DNA of 64,000 nucleotides from Streptococcus sanguinis SK355 (GCF_000212855.1 NZ_GL890993.1:596165-660164), one strand, 5' to 3'; shown: positions 45,457 through 56,084, numbered from the stretch's first letter. Translations and numbers: made by a program. Notes: generated from the letters alone by a model not told the origin.

Positions 45457-47251
45457 ATGGTTTTCGCTCGTCAGGATTACGGGGCTGCTTCTAGTTCTGC
45501 TTTATCATTACTTCCAGGGCGTTTTCCCTGGCGGTTTTATTGGCGTGGATATCTTCTTTACCTTTTCTGGCTTCTTGATTACCGCTCTGCTTATTGACGA
45601 GTTTGCCAAGAAGAAAGAAATCGATATCCAAGGCTTTTTCAAACGGCGTTTTTATCGGATTGTACCGCCTCTGGTCTTTATGATTTTGGTCATTATGCCC
45701 TTTACCCTCTTGATTCGTAAGGATTTTGTGGCTGGGATTGGGACGCAGATTGCGGCTGCCTTGGGCTTTGTGACCAACTTTTATGAAATGCTGTCTGGCG
45801 GCAGTTATGAGAGTCAGTTTGTACCGCACATCTTGATCCATACTTGGAGTCTGGCTTTAGAAGTGCACTATTATGTTCTTTGGGGTTTGGCTGCTTGGGG
45901 CTTGGGCAAGGTTGCTAAGTCAACGGCCCGCTATCGCGGTATGATTGCGCTGCTTTCTGCAGGTCTCTTTTTGGTCAGCTTTGTATCAATGTTTGCTGGC
46001 GCTTTGACCACTAAGAATTACTCTGACATTTATTTTTCAAGTTTGACCCACGTCTTTCCTTTCTTTGCGGGAAGTATCTTAGCTACCTTGTCTGGAGTCG
46101 GCCATGTCAGCAGTCGCTTTAAGATGCTGGAGCAAAAGCTGGCTCTCAAGCAAGTACTAGGAATTATGGGGGGCAGTGCAGCTATTTTGCTTTTGCTCAG
46201 CTTCCTGCTCAAGTTTGACAATCTTTGGACCTATCTAGTAGGGTTCTTAACTTCGACTATCTTGGCCTGCCTGATGATTTTGGCTGCTAGGATGCTGCAT
46301 GACAAGCTTCCTGATGTGAAGGAGCCTAGCCTTATCAACTTTATCGCAGATACTAGCTATGGTGTTTATCTCTTCCACTGGCCATTCTATATTATCTTTA
46401 CCCAGCTGATGAGTAATGGTTTGGCTGTTCTCTTGACCACGCTGCTGTCTCTTACTTTTGCAGCCTTGTCTTTCTATATCTTGGAGCCAACTCTTGCTGG
46501 TCGTCAGCCAGTTATCATGGGAACCAAGATGGATCTGTCATCTCTCACCAGACCAATCTTTTACAGTATGATTCCGCTGACTTTGATTATGTTCTTCATC
46601 TCGGTGACAGCACCAAAGGTAGGAGCTTTTGAGGAAAGTTTGATTGTCAACGCTCTGAATCAAGCTGACACTAAGATGCAGACAACTCGCAGTCAGGTTG
46701 ATCAGTCCAAGGCGACTGAGTACAATGTGGCGGACGGGATTACCATGATTGGTGACTCGGTTGCCCTACGCTCTAGCGATCAATTGCAGCAGATCTTGCC
46801 AGGAATTGAGCTAGATACTGTTGTTAGTCGCAGTCTGAGCACAGGCTTGGAGGTCTATAAGACAGATATTGCTAATAGAGTGCTGAAGAAGCAGGTTGTC
46901 TTGGCTCTTGGAACCAATTCGTCCGGTTACTCGAATGAACTTTTGGATGAGTATGTTTCCAGCCTGCCTAAGGGGCATCAGCTGATTCTCGTGACTCCTT
47001 ATGACGGTCGCTCAGAGGGTGGCGTCTTGGCTCAGCAGAGGGAGTATGAGCTGGAATTAGCCAAGAAGTACGACTATGTCTTTGTAGCTGACTGGCATCA
47101 AACTGCTATCGAAAATCCGCAGATTTGGGAAGGAACAGACTATGTCCACTTTGGATCGAACTCAGAGTCCATCATTGAAGGGGGAACCCTTTATGCCAAT
47201 ACCATTAAGCAAGCTATAGATGAAGCCAATTCAGGTAATGTGAAACCATAA
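45446..47251 (+). CDS. OatA-like acyltransferase with SGNH domain
   Basis: 601-aa membrane protein. N-terminal acyltransferase-3 domain with about ten membrane segments (RITGLLLVLLYHYFQGVFPGGFIGVDIFFTFSGFL) and a C-terminal extracellular SGNH hydrolase-like domain (MIGDSVALRS, ALGTN, DYVHFG). This plan is that of peptidoglycan O-acetyltransferase OatA/Adr, which blocks lysozyme. ATG 45446 has AAGGAA upstream and overlaps the MORN stop. The target of acylation is inferred from the family. Confidence 0.88.
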   Translation: MRIKWFSLVRITGLLLVLLYHYFQGVFPGGFIGVDIFFTFSGFLITALLIDEFAKKKEIDIQGFFKRRFYRIVPPLVFMILVIMPFTLLIRKDFVAGIGTQIAAALGFVTNFYEMLSGGSYESQFVPHILIHTWSLALEVHYYVLWGLAAWGLGKVAKSTARYRGMIALLSAGLFLVSFVSMFAGALTTKNYSDIYFSSLTHVFPFFAGSILATLSGVGHVSSRFKMLEQKLALKQVLGIMGGSAAILLLLSFLLKFDNLWTYLVGFLTSTILACLMILAARMLHDKLPDVKEPSLINFIADTSYGVYLFHWPFYIIFTQLMSNGLAVLLTTLLSLTFAALSFYILEPTLAGRQPVIMGTKMDLSSLTRPIFYSMIPLTLIMFFISVTAPKVGAFEESLIVNALNQADTKMQTTRSQVDQSKATEYNVADGITMIGDSVALRSSDQLQQILPGIELDTVVSRSLSTGLEVYKTDIANRVLKKQVVLALGTNSSGYSNELLDEYVSSLPKGHQLILVTPYDGRSEGGVLAQQREYELELAKKYDYVFVADWHQTAIENPQIWEGTDYVHFGSNSESIIEGGTLYANTIKQAIDEANSGNVKP

Positions 47252-47257
47252 AAGATC

Positions 47258-47281
47258 AGCTCGGTTCATCCGAGCTTTTTT
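47258..47281 (+). terminator. Terminator after the acyltransferase gene
   Basis: AGCTCGG pairs with CCGAGCT around TTCAT, followed by TTTTTT. Confidence 0.93.
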
Positions 47282-47292
47282 GCCCAATCAAA

Positions 47293-47306
47293 GGAAAGCG
47301 CTTTCA
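47293..47306 (+). promoter_or_regulatory. cre site upstream of adhE
   Basis: GGAAAGCGCTTTCA, nearly palindromic, one base from the cre pattern TGWAANCGNTNWCA. It lies about 150 bases above the adhE -35, so either a distant control site or a site for an unseen promoter. Confidence 0.65.
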
Positions 47307-47406
47307 TATATTATGTGAAAACAAAAGTATGTGAAATCTCTAAAAAATTAAAAAAGTTTTTCACAAAATAGATAAAAATAATCTTATAAATCAGTGCTTG
47401 TTTTAT

Positions 47407-47444
47407 AACATTCACAAACTAATAGAGAAAAGTTTGTGAATGTT
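47407..47444 (+). promoter_or_regulatory. Perfect 14-bp inverted repeat upstream of adhE
   Basis: AACATTCACAAACT (47407-47420), ten bases, AGTTTGTGAATGTT (47431-47444). It ends 11 bases above the adhE -35. The arms contain TTCACAA and TTGTGAA, the half-sites of Rex, but set further apart than in a normal Rex box. Confidence 0.7.
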
Positions 47445-47455
47445 AAGTGAAAGTG

Positions 47456-47506
47456 TTTACAAAAATCATTAAATAGGTTATAATTAAATTGTGAAATATT
47501 TAACAA
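47456..47506 (+). promoter_or_regulatory. adhE promoter with Rex box
   Basis: TTTACA (47456-47461), 17 bases, TATAAT (47479-47484). TTGTGAAATATTTAACAA (47489-47506) matches the Rex pattern TTGTGAA-N4-TTCACAA with one mismatch and covers the transcription start. Rex senses the NADH/NAD ratio and is an established adhE repressor in streptococci. A leader hairpin AGGTTAG/CTAACCT follows at 47507-47530. Confidence 0.8.
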
Positions 47507-47555
47507 AGGTTAGTGTTCTTCGTCTAACCTAAGGCAAAACCATTGGAGGAATAGA

Positions 47556-50210
47556 ATGGCTGAAAAGAAGAAAACGGTAGAACAAGAAGACAAAGCTTTG
47601 GCAGCGCAAAAGCATGTCGATGAATTGGTGCAAAAAGGTTTGGTTGCACTAGAGGAAATGAGAAAGCTGAATCAGGAGCAGGTGGACTACATCGTAGCCA
47701 AGGCCTCTGTAGCAGCTTTGGATGCCCACGGTGAGTTGGCTCTGCACGCTTATGAAGAAACAGGCCGCGGAGTTTTTGAAGACAAGGCAACGAAAAACCT
47801 TTTCGCCTGTGAACACGTTGTGAATAATATGCGCCATACGAAGACTGTTGGCGTTATTGAAGAAGATGATGTAACTGGTTTGACCCTGATTGCGGAGCCA
47901 GTGGGTGTTGTCTGCGGTATCACACCGACTACCAACCCGACTTCAACAGCGATTTTCAAATCTTTGATTTCCTTGAAGACTCGTAATCCGATTATCTTTG
48001 CTTTCCACCCATCAGCTCATGAATCTTCTGCTCATGCAGCACAAATCGTGCGTGATGCCGCGATTGCAGCAGGTGCGCCTGAAAACTGTGTACAGTGGAT
48101 TACAGCGCCATCTATGGAAGCAACTTCTGCCCTCATGAACCACGAAGGGATTGCAACAATCCTTGCGACAGGTGGTAATGCAATGGTGAAGGCAGCTTAC
48201 TCTTGTGGTAAGCCAGCTCTTGGGGTTGGTGCTGGAAACGTACCAGCTTATGTGGAAAAATCCGCTAATATCCGTCAAGCAGCGCATGATATCGTTATGT
48301 CTAAGTCCTTTGACAATGGTATGGTCTGTGCCTCTGAGCAAGCGGTTATCATTGATAAGGAAGTTTATGATGAATTTGTAGAAGAGTTCAAATCTTATCA
48401 TACTTACTTTGTAAATAAGAAAGAAAAAGCTCTGTTGGAAGAATTCTGCTTCGGTGCTAAGGCAAACAGCAAGAACTGTGCTGGTGCTAAGCTCAATCCG
48501 GATATCGTTGGTAAGCCAGCTACTTGGATTGCAGAACAAGCAGGCTTCAGCGTGCCAGAAGATACGAATATCTTGGCCGCAGAGTGTAAAGAAGTTGGTG
48601 AAAAAGAGCCATTGACACGTGAAAAATTGTCACCTGTCATTGCTGTGCTCAAGTCTGAATCCCGTGAAGACGGTGTTGAAAAAGCTCGTCAAATGGTAGA
48701 ATTCCATGGTCTTGGTCACTCAGCCGCTATCCATACAGCGGATGAAGAGTTGACTAAGGAATTTGGTAAGGCTGTTCGTGCTATCCGTGTTATTTGCAAC
48801 TCACCTTCTACTTTCGGCGGTATCGGTGATGTTTATAATGCCTTCCTGCCATCACTGACTCTGGGATGTGGATCTTATGGCCGCAACTCAGTTGGTGATA
48901 ACGTTAGTGCTGTGAATCTCTTGAACATCAAAAAAGTAGGAAGACGTAGAAATAATATGCAATGGATGAAACTCCCTTCAAAAACTTACTTCGAGCGTGA
49001 CTCTATCCAATACCTGCAAAAATGTCGTGATGTGGAACGTGTCATGATCGTAACAGACCATGCTATGGTAGAGCTTGGTTTCCTAGATCGTATCATCGAA
49101 CAACTTGATCTTCGTCGGAATAAGGTTGTTTACCAAATCTTTGCAGACGTAGAGCCAGATCCAGATATCACAACCGTTGAACGTGGTACAGAGATTATGC
49201 GTACCTTCAAACCTGATACAATCATCGCGCTTGGTGGTGGTTCGCCAATGGACGCAGCTAAAGTAATGTGGCTCTTCTATGAGCAACCAGAAGTGGACTT
49301 CCGTGACCTTGTGCAAAAATTCATGGATATCCGTAAACGTGCCTTCAAATTCCCATTGCTTGGTAAGAAGACTAAGTTTATCGCAATCCCTACAACATCT
49401 GGTACAGGTTCAGAAGTAACACCGTTTGCCGTTATCTCTGACAAAGCTAACAACCGCAAGTACCCAATCGCTGACTACTCTCTAACTCCAACTGTAGCCA
49501 TCGTAGACCCAGCTCTGGTACTGACTGTTCCAGGATTTGTCGCAGCGGACACTGGTATGGACGTACTGACTCACGCAACAGAAGCTTATGTATCTCAGAT
49601 GGCCAGCGACTTTACAGATGGTTTGGCTCTCCAAGCGATCAAACTAGTCTTTGAAAATCTGGAAAGCTCTGTTAAGAATGCTGACTTCCACTCTCGTGAA
49701 AAGATGCACAATGCCTCTACTATCGCTGGTATGGCCTTTGCCAATGCCTTCTTGGGAATTTCTCACTCTATGGCCCATAAGATTGGTGCTCAGTTCCATA
49801 CAATCCACGGTCGTACAAATGCGATCTTGCTGCCATACGTAATCCGCTACAACGGTACACGTCCAGCTAAGACAGCGACATGGCCTAAGTACAACTACTA
49901 CCGTGCGGATGAGAAATACCAAGATATCGCACGCATGCTTGGACTCCCAGCTTCTACTCCGGAAGAAGGGGTTGAATCTTACGCAAAAGCTGTTTACGAA
50001 CTAGGTGAGCGCGTAGGTATCCAAATGAACTTCAAGGCTCAAGGTATTGACGAAAAAGAATGGAAAGAACATTCACGCGAATTGGCCTTCCTTGCCTATG
50101 AAGACCAATGTTCTCCAGCCAACCCACGCCTTCCAATGGTTGACCACATGCAGGAAATCATCGAAGACGCTTACTATGGCTACAAGGAACGCCCAGGACG
50201 CCGCAAATAA
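47556..50210 (+). CDS. adhE: Bifunctional acetaldehyde-CoA/alcohol dehydrogenase AdhE
   Basis: 884-aa fermentative enzyme reducing acetyl-CoA to ethanol. N-terminal aldehyde dehydrogenase domain (about 1-450) with the catalytic Cys in FDNGMVCASEQ; C-terminal iron alcohol dehydrogenase domain (about 460-870) with GGGSPMDAAKVMW, TTSGTGSEVTPF and the metal-binding histidines in HSMAHKIGAQFHTIHGRTNA. Full length and intact, so it should form spirosomes as other AdhE proteins do. GGAGG precedes ATG 47556. Confidence 0.97.
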   Translation: MAEKKKTVEQEDKALAAQKHVDELVQKGLVALEEMRKLNQEQVDYIVAKASVAALDAHGELALHAYEETGRGVFEDKATKNLFACEHVVNNMRHTKTVGVIEEDDVTGLTLIAEPVGVVCGITPTTNPTSTAIFKSLISLKTRNPIIFAFHPSAHESSAHAAQIVRDAAIAAGAPENCVQWITAPSMEATSALMNHEGIATILATGGNAMVKAAYSCGKPALGVGAGNVPAYVEKSANIRQAAHDIVMSKSFDNGMVCASEQAVIIDKEVYDEFVEEFKSYHTYFVNKKEKALLEEFCFGAKANSKNCAGAKLNPDIVGKPATWIAEQAGFSVPEDTNILAAECKEVGEKEPLTREKLSPVIAVLKSESREDGVEKARQMVEFHGLGHSAAIHTADEELTKEFGKAVRAIRVICNSPSTFGGIGDVYNAFLPSLTLGCGSYGRNSVGDNVSAVNLLNIKKVGRRRNNMQWMKLPSKTYFERDSIQYLQKCRDVERVMIVTDHAMVELGFLDRIIEQLDLRRNKVVYQIFADVEPDPDITTVERGTEIMRTFKPDTIIALGGGSPMDAAKVMWLFYEQPEVDFRDLVQKFMDIRKRAFKFPLLGKKTKFIAIPTTSGTGSEVTPFAVISDKANNRKYPIADYSLTPTVAIVDPALVLTVPGFVAADTGMDVLTHATEAYVSQMASDFTDGLALQAIKLVFENLESSVKNADFHSREKMHNASTIAGMAFANAFLGISHSMAHKIGAQFHTIHGRTNAILLPYVIRYNGTRPAKTATWPKYNYYRADEKYQDIARMLGLPASTPEEGVESYAKAVYELGERVGIQMNFKAQGIDEKEWKEHSRELAFLAYEDQCSPANPRLPMVDHMQEIIEDAYYGYKERPGRRK

Positions 50211-50251
50211 ACGAGTAGCTTCCTCAATAAAAAATAAGACAGTTTGTCGGT

Positions 50252-50280
50252 CATCCCCTGCCATTTGGTAGGGGATATTT
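50252..50280 (+). terminator. Hairpin after adhE, weak terminator
   Basis: ATCCCCT and AGGGGAT pair, with an inner CC/GG, followed by ATTTCTAT rather than a clean T run. Confidence 0.6.
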
Positions 50281-50293
50281 CTATGTGTCTTAG

Positions 50294-50391
50294 CTAGGCA
50301 AGACCTCTGGTCGAAGCTGAGCTTAGAGACATTGATGCTGAGGAGAGGAGTGACGTGAGCTCTAGGTCTCTTAACGAAAGGAGCTTGCTAG
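50294..50391 (+). other. Folded spacer downstream of adhE
   Basis: CTAGGCAAG (50294-50302) pairs with CTTGCTAG (50384-50391), one bulge. Inside are GACC-TCT-GGTC (50302-50312), AAGC-TGA-GCTT (50314-50324) and AGAGAC/GTCTCT (50325-50330 with 50366-50371): a multibranched fold with no reading frame. Could be a repeat or a structured RNA. Confidence 0.45.
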
Positions 50392-50478
50392 GGTAAAAAG
50401 ATGTAAACCTTCTGACTACTTGTGATTGAGTGAGCTTTTGTGCTAAGATAAGGGGACAATGGAAAAAAGGAGAGTAAT

Positions 50479-51159
50479 GTGATTTTTTTATCTTTATGGG
50501 CTGGGCTTTTGAGTGGTCTTTGCTGGTTATTGGGGGATATTCTGTTGGTTGGCTTTGAAGTAGACAAGGAAAGCTATGCCTCTTTTACGGAGCAGAGTCG
50601 GATTGGCAATAAGAATCTGGCTATGCTGATGCTTTCCGGATCTGTCTGTCGGCTGCGTCTGGGCGCTCTGGTAGCTAACTTCTCAATTCCTCTTATGTTA
50701 GTCTCGCTTTATGCTCTCTTTGGTTTGACAAATAAGGGCTTGTGGGCCTACCTGTCAATAGCCTTGTTAGGAATTGGATTTGCCCTGTCGCCGGTGGCAC
50801 ATGTGGCCTTTTACTACGTTGGGATCATCAGTAAAAAGGCTTATAAACGAAGCAACGGACAGGTCTGCTCAGACGAAGACAGCGGGCTTATCAATGAAGC
50901 AGTGCTCTTTCTAGACATAACTTGGCGGACAGCTATCGCTCTGACTGGTCTAGGATGGCTCGTTTACTCACTGCTAATAGTTGCCGGTCAGACAATATTG
51001 CCTGCTTATCTGGGGCTGCTGACGCCTTTGCCGCTCAGTCTGCTGACTATCTTACTGGTAGAAAAGCTGAGAATCGGACGCCCCTGCCTTAACGGAGCTG
51101 GCCTAAACATAGGTCTCAGTTTCTTCTATTTGCTGCTCCTGCTTCATATAGCTTCTTAG
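50479..51159 (+). CDS. Integral membrane protein of unknown function
   Basis: 226-aa protein with about six membrane segments and a short, charged loop (KKAYKRSNGQVCSDEDSG) in the middle. The start is GTG 50479 with AAAGGAGAG nine bases upstream; an overlapping ATG at 50477 is out of frame. No motif recognised. It stands alone between adhE and the esterase gene. Confidence 0.7.
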   Translation: MIFLSLWAGLLSGLCWLLGDILLVGFEVDKESYASFTEQSRIGNKNLAMLMLSGSVCRLRLGALVANFSIPLMLVSLYALFGLTNKGLWAYLSIALLGIGFALSPVAHVAFYYVGIISKKAYKRSNGQVCSDEDSGLINEAVLFLDITWRTAIALTGLGWLVYSLLIVAGQTILPAYLGLLTPLPLSLLTILLVEKLRIGRPCLNGAGLNIGLSFFYLLLLLHIAS

Positions 51160-51202
51160 GCAGTGAATCGGTAAAATTTCAGGAAATTTATATATTAATC
51201 TA

Positions 51203-51231
51203 TTGAAAACTTCCTCTTTCTATGGTATGAT
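51203..51231 (+). promoter_or_regulatory. Promoter of the acetyl esterase gene
   Basis: TTGAAA (51203-51208), 17 bases, TATGAT (51226-51231). Confidence 0.7.
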
Positions 51232-51266
51232 GAAAGAGGTTTCAAGAATCGTTGGGAGGATAAGAC

Positions 51267-52268
51267 ATGAAAAACCCTACTTTACTTAAAGAAATGTTAC
51301 ATTATCACGGAAGAGATGAAATGCCCGACGATTTTGATACCTTTTGGAATAAACAAGTGGCGGAGGTGGAAGTGCCTCAGGACTACCAGTTGCTGGAAAA
51401 AGATTTTCGAATTGCATATGCAGCTTGTTACGAGCTAACCTTCAAGACTGGAAATGGTGGACTAATCTATGCTAAGCTAGTTGTGCCTAAGTTATCAGAA
51501 AAAGTTCCGGTATTGTTTCATTTTCATGGTTATATGGGGCAGGGCTGGGATTGGGCTGATATGCTGGCCTATACGGCAGCAGGCTGGGGTGTGGTGTTAA
51601 TGGATGTCCGTGGTCAGTCAGGCTATTCACTGGATGGTAATAGAGAAGTTCGCGGGAATACTGTTAAAGGACATATTATACGCGGGGCTCTAGATGGACC
51701 GGATCAGCTTTTTTTCAAGGATGTCTATCTGGATGTTTACACCTTGGTTGAGCTAGTGGCTGGTTTGGACTTTGTGGATGAAAACCGTTTGTCTAGTTTT
51801 GGAGGTTCACAGGGTGGGGCCTTGGCCTTGGTAGCGGCTGCTTTAAATTCTCGGATTAAGCAGACTGTAGCCATCTATCCCTTCCTTGCTGACTTTAGAC
51901 GGGTTTTGGAGATTGGCAATACCAGTGAAGCCTATGATGAGCTCTTTCGTTATTTCAAATTCCATGATCCTTTTCATGAGACAGAAGAACAGTTGTTGCA
52001 GACACTTGCTTATATTGACGTGAAAAATCTGGCCCATCGTATTAGCTGTCCTGTTAAAATGATTATTGGTCTGGAGGATGATGTTTGCTATCCTATCACG
52101 CAGTTTGCCATTTATAACTGCTTGGCTGGACAAAAGGAGTATCATCTCCTGCCTGAGTATGGGCATGAGACTATGAATGTCCATGTCAGTGATACTGTCT
52201 TTAACTGGCTCTGCGGAACCAAAATAAAAAGACCTTGTCTCATTTCGGACTTTAAATCCGAGAGATAA
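51267..52268 (+). CDS. Acetyl xylan esterase / cephalosporin-C deacetylase family hydrolase
   Basis: 333-aa alpha/beta hydrolase of the AXE1 family. HFHGYMGQGWDWADM forms the oxyanion region, the nucleophile serine is in SSFGGSQGGAL (about residue 178), the acid is Asp in IGLEDDVCYP, and the His is in PEYGHETMNV. It removes acetyl groups from sugars. It sits just upstream of the sialic acid operon, so a role in de-O-acetylating host sugars, possibly sialic acid, is tempting, but this is inference. GGGAGG precedes the start. Confidence 0.9.
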   Translation: MKNPTLLKEMLHYHGRDEMPDDFDTFWNKQVAEVEVPQDYQLLEKDFRIAYAACYELTFKTGNGGLIYAKLVVPKLSEKVPVLFHFHGYMGQGWDWADMLAYTAAGWGVVLMDVRGQSGYSLDGNREVRGNTVKGHIIRGALDGPDQLFFKDVYLDVYTLVELVAGLDFVDENRLSSFGGSQGGALALVAAALNSRIKQTVAIYPFLADFRRVLEIGNTSEAYDELFRYFKFHDPFHETEEQLLQTLAYIDVKNLAHRISCPVKMIIGLEDDVCYPITQFAIYNCLAGQKEYHLLPEYGHETMNVHVSDTVFNWLCGTKIKRPCLISDFKSER

Positions 52269-52281
52269 TATTCGTCCCCCC

Positions 52282-52312
52282 TTTGGGGCTAGGCAATGGC
52301 CTAGCCCTTTTT
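52282..52312 (+). terminator. Terminator after the esterase gene
   Basis: GGGCTAGG pairs with CCTAGCCC around CAATGG, followed by TTTTT. Confidence 0.92.
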
Positions 52313-52468
52313 ACTTGCCCGAGGGAGTATAGATAGAAATAAGAATCTTTTTTAGAAGTTCGCTTGCTCCTTAATTGGCTTTTCTACAAAACGAAATCCT
52401 AAAAGTACTTTCAGGATTTTCTGTTTTTCTGGAAAATTCGGAAACTAAAATCTAAATCTCAAACAATA

Positions 52469-52497
52469 TTGAAAGCGCTTTAAAAATTATTTATAAT
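52469..52497 (+). promoter_or_regulatory. nan operon promoter with overlapping cre
   Basis: TTGAAA (52469-52474), 17 bases, TATAAT (52492-52497). TGAAAGCGCTTTAA (52470-52483) is a cre site with one mismatch that covers the -35, so CcpA should repress in glucose. Confidence 0.78.
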
Positions 52498-52526
52498 AAC
52501 ATTATGAAATACTCGAGTTAAAAAAT

Positions 52527-52604
52527 GGAGTCTAGGATAAGGAAGTAAAAATATTTGTTTACGGCCTTCTTCTCTACTCCGCCTGAGGTCCTAGATAGTT
52601 GTTA
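52527..52604 (+). promoter_or_regulatory. nan operon leader with alternative hairpins
   Basis: In the roughly 145-base leader, GGAGT...AGGAAG can pair with CTTCTT...ACTCC, while TCTAGGA (52532-52538) can pair instead with TCCTAGA (52592-52598). The two folds are mutually exclusive in part. No start codon or T run lies inside. Confidence 0.4.
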
Positions 52605-52650
52605 GACTATCTGATCAGACAGATGTCTTACGAAAGGAGATTGTATATTC

Positions 52651-53349
52651 ATGTCACAGATTCTAAAAGATGACTTGATAGCCAAGATTAAAGACGGCAT
52701 CATTGTTTCTTGTCAAGCCTTGCCCCAGGAGCCGCTTTATACTAAAGCTGGAGGAGTCATCCCTCTCTTGGTCAAGGCTGCTGAGCAGGGCGGTGCTGTC
52801 GGTATTCGAGCTAATAGCGTTCGCGATATTCGGGAGATCAAGGAAGTAACTTCTCTGCCCATCATCGGAATTATCAAACGCGACTATCCGCCACAAGAGC
52901 CTTTTATCACGGCTACCATGCGGGAAGTGGATGAGTTGGCTGCTCTGGATATTGAAGTGATAGCTTTGGACTGTACTAAGCGGGAACGCCATGATGGCTT
53001 GACAGTTGCGGATTTCATCAAGCAGGTCAAGGCCAAATATCCTCATCAGCTATTGATGGCAGATATCAGCACCTATGAGGAAGCTGCTGCTGCAGTAGAA
53101 GCTGGTGTAGATTTTGTCGGAACGACCTTATCGGGCTACACTTCCTATAGCCCCAAGGTTGACGGACCGGACATTGAGCTCATCCGCCGCTTGTGTCAAG
53201 CAGGCTTTGATGTCATCGCGGAAGGAAAGATTCACTATCCGAGTCAAGCCAAGCAGATACATGATTTGGGTGTAAGAGGCATCGTTGTCGGCGGAGCCAT
53301 TACTCGGCCTAAAGAAATTACAGAGCGCTTTGTTGCAGGATTAAAATAA
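52651..53349 (+). CDS. nanE: N-acetylmannosamine-6-phosphate 2-epimerase NanE
   Basis: 232-aa TIM-barrel enzyme turning ManNAc-6-P into GlcNAc-6-P. Shows [30 protein letters not shown] (catalytic Lys) and [16 protein letters not shown] precedes the start. First gene of the sialic acid operon. Confidence 0.96.
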   Translation: MSQILKDDLIAKIKDGIIVSCQALPQEPLYTKAGGVIPLLVKAAEQGGAVGIRANSVRDIREIKEVTSLPIIGIIKRDYPPQEPFITATMREVDELAALDIEVIALDCTKRERHDGLTVADFIKQVKAKYPHQLLMADISTYEEAAAAVEAGVDFVGTTLSGYTSYSPKVDGPDIELIRRLCQAGFDVIAEGKIHYPSQAKQIHDLGVRGIVVGGAITRPKEITERFVAGLK

Positions 53350-53362
53350 GTGAGGTAGATGA

Positions 53363-54499
53363 ATGACAACCTTAACACTAAATAAACTATATAAAAAATA
53401 TCCTAATAGTGATTTTTACTCTGTTGAAAATTTTGATTTGGATATTAAGGATAAGGAGTTTATCGTTTTTGTAGGACCTTCTGGTTGCGGGAAATCAACA
53501 ACCTTGCGGATGATTGCAGGCCTTGAGGATATCACAGAAGGGGAGCTCTATATTGATCAAAACCTTGTCAATGACATTGCTCCTAAAGATCGGGATATCG
53601 CCATGGTTTTCCAAAATTATGCTCTTTATCCTCACATGACTGTTTATGACAATATGGCATTCGGACTCAAGCTTCGCAAGTATGACAAGGCTGATATTGA
53701 CAAAAGAGTTCAGGAAGCGGCGGAAATCCTTGGGCTGAAAGAGCTGCTGGATCGTAAACCAGCCGACCTGTCGGGTGGTCAGCGCCAGCGTGTAGCTATG
53801 GGGCGGGCGATTGTCCGTGATGCCAAAGTTTTCCTCATGGATGAGCCCTTGTCTAACTTGGATGCCAAACTGCGCGTGTCCATGCGGGCAGAAATCGCAA
53901 AAATTCACCGCCGTATCGGAGCGACGACTATCTATGTAACCCACGACCAGACCGAGGCCATGACCTTGGCTGACCGCATCGTTATCATGTCAGCTACTAA
54001 GAACGAAGCAGGAACAGGTACTATCGGTCGAATCGAGCAAATCGGTACGCCGCAGGAACTTTATAACGAACCAGCCAATAAATTTGTGGCAGGTTTTATC
54101 GGCAGTCCAGCTATGAATTTCTTTGAAGTGAACTTAGAGGGCAATCAGCTTACAGATGGACAAGGGTTTGCTGTAGGACTTCCAGACGGTCAACGTAAAA
54201 TCCTAGAAGAAAAAGGCTATCAAGGAAAGAAAGTGATACTGGGCATTCGACCGGAGGATATCTCGGCTGAGTTGATAGTAGAAGATACTTTTCCAGATAG
54301 TACTGTAGATGCTGAAGTTACCGTTTCTGAGTTGCTAGGCAGCGAGTCTGTTCTCTATTGTAAGGCTGGCGTACAAGAATTTTCGGCCAAAGTGGAAGCT
54401 TCTAACTATTTGGAGCCTGGCTCTAAGATTCGCTTTACCTTTAAGATGCCTAAGGCTCATATATTTGACTTTGATAGTCAAGAACGAATCGAAATTTAA
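53363..54499 (+). CDS. Sugar ABC transporter ATPase, MsmK/UgpC type
   Basis: 378-aa carbohydrate-importer ATPase. Walker A GPSGCGKST at 38-46, signature LSGGQRQRVAMGRA near 135, Walker B VFLMDEP, and a C-terminal regulatory OB-fold domain (about 240-378). Many streptococcal sugar importers share one distant MsmK; here an ATPase gene lies within the sialic acid operon itself, so it probably serves the transporter encoded downstream and may be a dedicated one. Confidence 0.93.
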   Translation: MTTLTLNKLYKKYPNSDFYSVENFDLDIKDKEFIVFVGPSGCGKSTTLRMIAGLEDITEGELYIDQNLVNDIAPKDRDIAMVFQNYALYPHMTVYDNMAFGLKLRKYDKADIDKRVQEAAEILGLKELLDRKPADLSGGQRQRVAMGRAIVRDAKVFLMDEPLSNLDAKLRVSMRAEIAKIHRRIGATTIYVTHDQTEAMTLADRIVIMSATKNEAGTGTIGRIEQIGTPQELYNEPANKFVAGFIGSPAMNFFEVNLEGNQLTDGQGFAVGLPDGQRKILEEKGYQGKKVILGIRPEDISAELIVEDTFPDSTVDAEVTVSELLGSESVLYCKAGVQEFSAKVEASNYLEPGSKIRFTFKMPKAHIFDFDSQERIEI

Positions 54500-54515
54500 G
54501 AATTTTAAACAAAAA

Positions 54516-54529
54516 TGAAAACGCTATCT
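54516..54529 (+). promoter_or_regulatory. cre-like site upstream of the sugar-binding protein gene
   Basis: TGAAAACGCTATCT matches the cre pattern except for the last base. Downstream, TTTACTG/CAGTAAA (54589-54613) forms a hairpin. Together they suggest extra control of the binding-protein gene; no clear promoter was found in 54500-54755. Confidence 0.5.
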
Positions 54530-54743
54530 ATAAAAAGAGATTTATTAAAAAGGAGTGAATTTATCGAGTTAAGATTCTAAAATAGTTATTTACTGTTCTG
54601 AAGAAGCAGTAAAACAAGAAGGGCTAACAGGTCCATGTCTATCACCAAGTCCAATTCTTGCTTGAAGCTGGAAAAACAAAGACAAATAAGTCTTTCAGTT
54701 TTTGTAAAGAAAAGGGCCATATTCAAGAGAAATTCATTTTTAA

Positions 54744-56075
<1,332 letters not shown>

Positions 56076-56084
56076 GCAAATGTG

